The notes under the pieces were generated by a model. That model was not told the origin of the DNA, did not search any database, and saw only the letters and a program-made list of their open reading frames with translations. From NCBI GenBank assembly GCA_022843585.1, contig JALHNJ010000001.1, positions 1,364,001 through 1,428,000 of the forward strand: a stretch of DNA of 64,000 bases, given 5' to 3'. Shown here in pieces: positions 61,716 through 64,000 of this stretch; position 1 is the stretch's first letter, and each line of letters opens with the position of its first letter. The translations under genes were made by a program, and so were the position numbers. This DNA comes from Chitinophagaceae bacterium (GTDB lineage Bacteria > Bacteroidota > Bacteroidia > Chitinophagales > Chitinophagaceae).

Positions 61716-63341
61716 TTAAACCTGGAAAACTCCTGTTTTTAATTCCGCAATTTCTGGATTACCATTTGCTGCATTAATTCCTTCGGAAATAACTTTTCTT
61801 GTATCTGCCGGATCAATGATCGCATCTACCCACAATCTTGCGGCAGCATAGTAGGGTGAGGTTTGTTTATCGTATCTGCCTTTTATTTCATCCAATAATT
61901 TCTTTTCATTCTCAGGAGTAATGACTTCGCCTTTTGCTTTTAAAGAAGCTACTTCAATTTGCAATAAAACTTTTGCTGCCGCATCACCACCCATCACCGC
62001 AATTTTTGCAGAAGGCCAGGCATAAATAAACCGGGGGTCATAGGCTTTGCCACACATAGCATAATTACCGGCACCATACGAATTGCCGACAACAATAGTA
62101 ATTTTTGGTACCACAGAATTTGCAACCGCATTCACCATCTTAGCACCATCTTTTATAATGCCGGAATGTTCGCTGCGACTACCTACCATAAAACCTGTAA
62201 CATCCTGTAAAAAAACTAATGGTATTTTTTTCTGGTTGCAATTCAAAATAAAACGGGCAGCTTTATCGGCACTGTCATTATAAATTACACCACCCATTTG
62301 CATTTCACCTTTTTTGCTCTTTACAATTTTGCGTTGGTTGGCTACAATACCAATCGCCCATCCATCTACACGGCCATAGCCGCAAACAATTGTTTTGCCA
62401 TAATCTTCTTTGAATTGTTCAAATTCACTATCATCAACAATTCTTTCAATTACATCAACAATATCATAGGGCTTTCCATCCTGCGGAAATAAACCGTATA
62501 ACTCTTCTACATTTTTTGCAGGAGCTTTTGCTTTCACCCTGTCAAAACCTGCTTTGGGTTTCTCACCCAGCATGGAAAACATTTTTTTAATGTGATCCAT
62601 GCATTCCTGCTCGGTCTTGAATTTATAATCAGCAATACCGCTTATTTCTGTATGTGTGACGGCGCCTCCAAGGGTTTCATTATCGATGTCTTCACCAATA
62701 GCTGCTTTTACCAAATAGGGTCCGGCTAAATAAATAGAACCATTACCTTCTACCATTAATGTTTCATCACTCATAATTGGTAAGTAAGCACCACCTGCTA
62801 CGCAGGGTCCCATTACTGCTGCAATTTGTGTAACGCCCATACCACTCATGCGGGCATTGTTGCGAAAGATGCGGCCAAAATGTTCTTTGTCGGGAAATAT
62901 TTCATCCTGCATCGGCAGAAAAACACCGGCACTATCCACTAAATAAATTACCGGCAAATGATTTTCCATTGCTATCTCCTGCAACCGTAAATTCTTTTTT
63001 CCTGTAATGGGAAACCAGGCGCCAGCTTTTACTGTTTGGTCGTTGGCCAGTATCACACATTGCCTGCCGCTTACATAACCAACACCGGCAACGGTACCAC
63101 CTGCAGGGCAACCACCTTGTTCTGCATACATTTCATAACCTGCAAATGCACCTATTTCTATAAACGGTTTATCGCTGTCAATTAAATAAGCGATCCGTTC
63201 ACGGGGAGTGAGTTTGTTTTTTTCTTTTTGTTTTTCGCTGGCTTTTTTCCCACCGCCTTCATATATCTTATCCAGCCTGCGGCGCATTTCACTGAGGCTT
63301 TGTTTGGCAATGTCTTCGTTTTTGTTGAATTCAAGATTCAT
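61716..63341 (-). CDS. Acyl-CoA carboxylase, beta (carboxyltransferase) subunit
   Basis: A 541-residue carboxyltransferase of the propionyl-/methylcrotonyl-CoA carboxylase type, of full length. Landmarks: KLTPRERIAYLID, YVSGRQCVILANDQTVKAGAWFP, GVTQIAAVMGPCVAGGAYLPIMSDETL, and FLQDVTGFMVGSRSEHSGIIKDGAKMV. It transfers the carboxyl from biotin to an acyl-CoA in amino-acid or fatty-acid breakdown; the exact substrate cannot be fixed from sequence. The biotin carboxylase/BCCP partners are not in the window. Confidence 0.93.
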   Translation of the reverse strand: MNLEFNKNEDIAKQSLSEMRRRLDKIYEGGGKKASEKQKEKNKLTPRERIAYLIDSDKPFIEIGAFAGYEMYAEQGGCPAGGTVAGVGYVSGRQCVILANDQTVKAGAWFPITGKKNLRLQEIAMENHLPVIYLVDSAGVFLPMQDEIFPDKEHFGRIFRNNARMSGMGVTQIAAVMGPCVAGGAYLPIMSDETLMVEGNGSIYLAGPYLVKAAIGEDIDNETLGGAVTHTEISGIADYKFKTEQECMDHIKKMFSMLGEKPKAGFDRVKAKAPAKNVEELYGLFPQDGKPYDIVDVIERIVDDSEFEQFKEDYGKTIVCGYGRVDGWAIGIVANQRKIVKSKKGEMQMGGVIYNDSADKAARFILNCNQKKIPLVFLQDVTGFMVGSRSEHSGIIKDGAKMVNAVANSVVPKITIVVGNSYGAGNYAMCGKAYDPRFIYAWPSAKIAVMGGDAAAKVLLQIEVASLKAKGEVITPENEKKLLDEIKGRYDKQTSPYYAAARLWVDAIIDPADTRKVISEGINAANGNPEIAELKTGVFQV

Positions 63342-63429
63342 GTCTTATGTTTCGTTATAAGACAAAGATAGGACTTGCCCGTGTTAGCTTTAGCAAGTAC
63401 GGGAAGCACATTTTATTTTATCGCCGGTA

Positions 63430-63705
63430 TTAGCTATTGGTTTTATTATCACTAACATCAATAGCTTCTATTTTTTTCTTAATCATATTGAGCAGCTCTT
63501 TCTTTTCGCCGGGCTCAATACTTTTTTCAGAGAATATTCTGCCAATAAACTCCATCATGTCGGCACGGGGTCCCCGTTCTTTTCCTCCTTCAAACGGCTT
63601 TTTGGCATCTTCCTGCATTTCTTTAAAGGTAGCAAGTATAAAAACCAGGAATAGAATTACAACAATCGTTGTTAGTATAATGAGATCTAAATTTTCCATG
63701 TTCAT
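63430..63705 (-). CDS. Small membrane protein, 91 residues
   Basis: A 91-residue protein with one N-terminal membrane helix (about residues 7-25) and a charged cytoplasmic or periplasmic tail (PFEGGKERGPRADMMEFIGR ... LLNMIKKKIEAID). The ATG at 63705 is preferred: it follows the stop of the upstream 58-residue gene by 2 nt; ATG 63699 is also possible. Family not recognised. Confidence 0.6.
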   Translation of the reverse strand: MNMENLDLIILTTIVVILFLVFILATFKEMQEDAKKPFEGGKERGPRADMMEFIGRIFSEKSIEPGEKKELLNMIKKKIEAIDVSDNKTNS

Positions 63706-63707
63706 GC

Positions 63708-63884
63708 TTATTTTCTTTTTAAGTTGAAAAAGATGAGTAAGCCCAGGATGGTGGGTGGCCATAACCCAATAAATATTGCTCTCATCGGATCTTTAAGAAT
63801 TACATAGTAATATTCGGAGACAAATATTAATACAATCACCAGCACAAGTATTAATAATTCTGACACTTTAAATTTGGAGAGCAT
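63708..63884 (-). CDS. Small membrane protein, 58 residues
   Basis: A 58-residue gene (MLSKFKVSELLILVLVIVLI ... LLIFFNLKRK) with two hydrophobic helices, about residues 8-23 and 38-54, and a basic end. Its stop lies 2 nt from the next start, so they form one transcription unit. No family is recognised. It ends the last supported gene of the window. Confidence 0.6.
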   Translation of the reverse strand: MLSKFKVSELLILVLVIVLIFVSEYYYVILKDPMRAIFIGLWPPTILGLLIFFNLKRK

Positions 63885-64000
63885 AGCTTATTTTTTATTT
63901 ATCGATTAATTTATTGCAGCACCAAAAAAATCAGGAATGGCTTTAAGGTCATTCGCATAAAACAATCCAGGTTAGTAGAACATTTCATTCTTGTTTTTGT

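Noticed and set aside
63885-64000. C-terminal part of another minus-strand gene at the window end
   Set aside because: Two short frames exist but each is too brief to support a gene, and one is broken by a stop codon.

Overview
The window comes from a member of the Bacteroidota, most likely a Chitinophagaceae-type soil or freshwater organism. The signs are: a putative Porin_10-type barrel; TonB-dependent receptors with N-terminal carboxypeptidase-regulatory-like domains; three proteins ending in type IX secretion (T9SS) sorting domains of the FPNP...IYxVxL type; fused RibBA; a very large TamB; promoter-like TAnnTTTG boxes instead of E. coli -10/-35 elements; and AT-rich DNA. No rRNA, tRNA, CRISPR array, insertion sequence or prophage was seen. 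Family assignments rest on motif recognition by eye, without database searches.

Layout. 0-2.3 kb: end of a purine-nucleoside phosphorylase gene and a porin. 2.3-7.8 kb: a heavy-metal handling locus with a HYC_CC_PP protein, two secreted HMA-domain proteins (one with a Cys/His repeat tail), a TlpA-like thioredoxin, a small barrel, and a TonB receptor carrying a CxxC in its plug and a 20-bp palindrome in its leader. 8-10.2 kb: Tex. 10.4-24.3 kb: a diffuse amide/peptide region with two ATP-grasp-like ligases, a GCS2 carboxylate-amine ligase, a class I glutamine amidotransferase, a cupin, a serine esterase, a secreted amidase plus amidohydrolase lipoprotein pair, and a papain-like protease encoded directly after a chagasin-like inhibitor. 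24.4-34.1 kb: an Oar-like TonB receptor, RibBA and TamB. 34.3-37.2 kb: small accessory genes, including a DUF2695 pair flanked by hairpin-forming repeats. 37.3-46.3 kb: gamma-glutamyltransferase, then an M14 peptidase, PIG-L deacetylase, two tiny membrane genes and a sodium:solute symporter.

46.6-55.4 kb is the most unusual part. An ECF sigma factor and an anti-sigma-like protein sit back to back with a VWA protein, a secreted plug-like protein and two tandem paralogues that start with a four-cysteine domain and end in T9SS sorting signals. All five non-sigma proteins carry a carboxypeptidase-regulatory-like module followed by an EVVV-type motif, as at the N-terminus of SusC/TonB receptors, yet none has a beta-barrel. 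This set is my best candidate for an undescribed system.

55.4-64 kb is mostly housekeeping: XerD, a YkgJ-type cysteine cluster protein, YraN, mannose-6-phosphate isomerase, a PP-loop ATPase, RNase HI, an acyl-CoA carboxylase beta subunit and small membrane proteins. Intergenic regions hold several families of short dispersed repeats and inverted repeats, many at 3' ends of genes, one of which supplies the final codons of the symporter gene. The last 115 bases (63885-64000) show no gene I can support.
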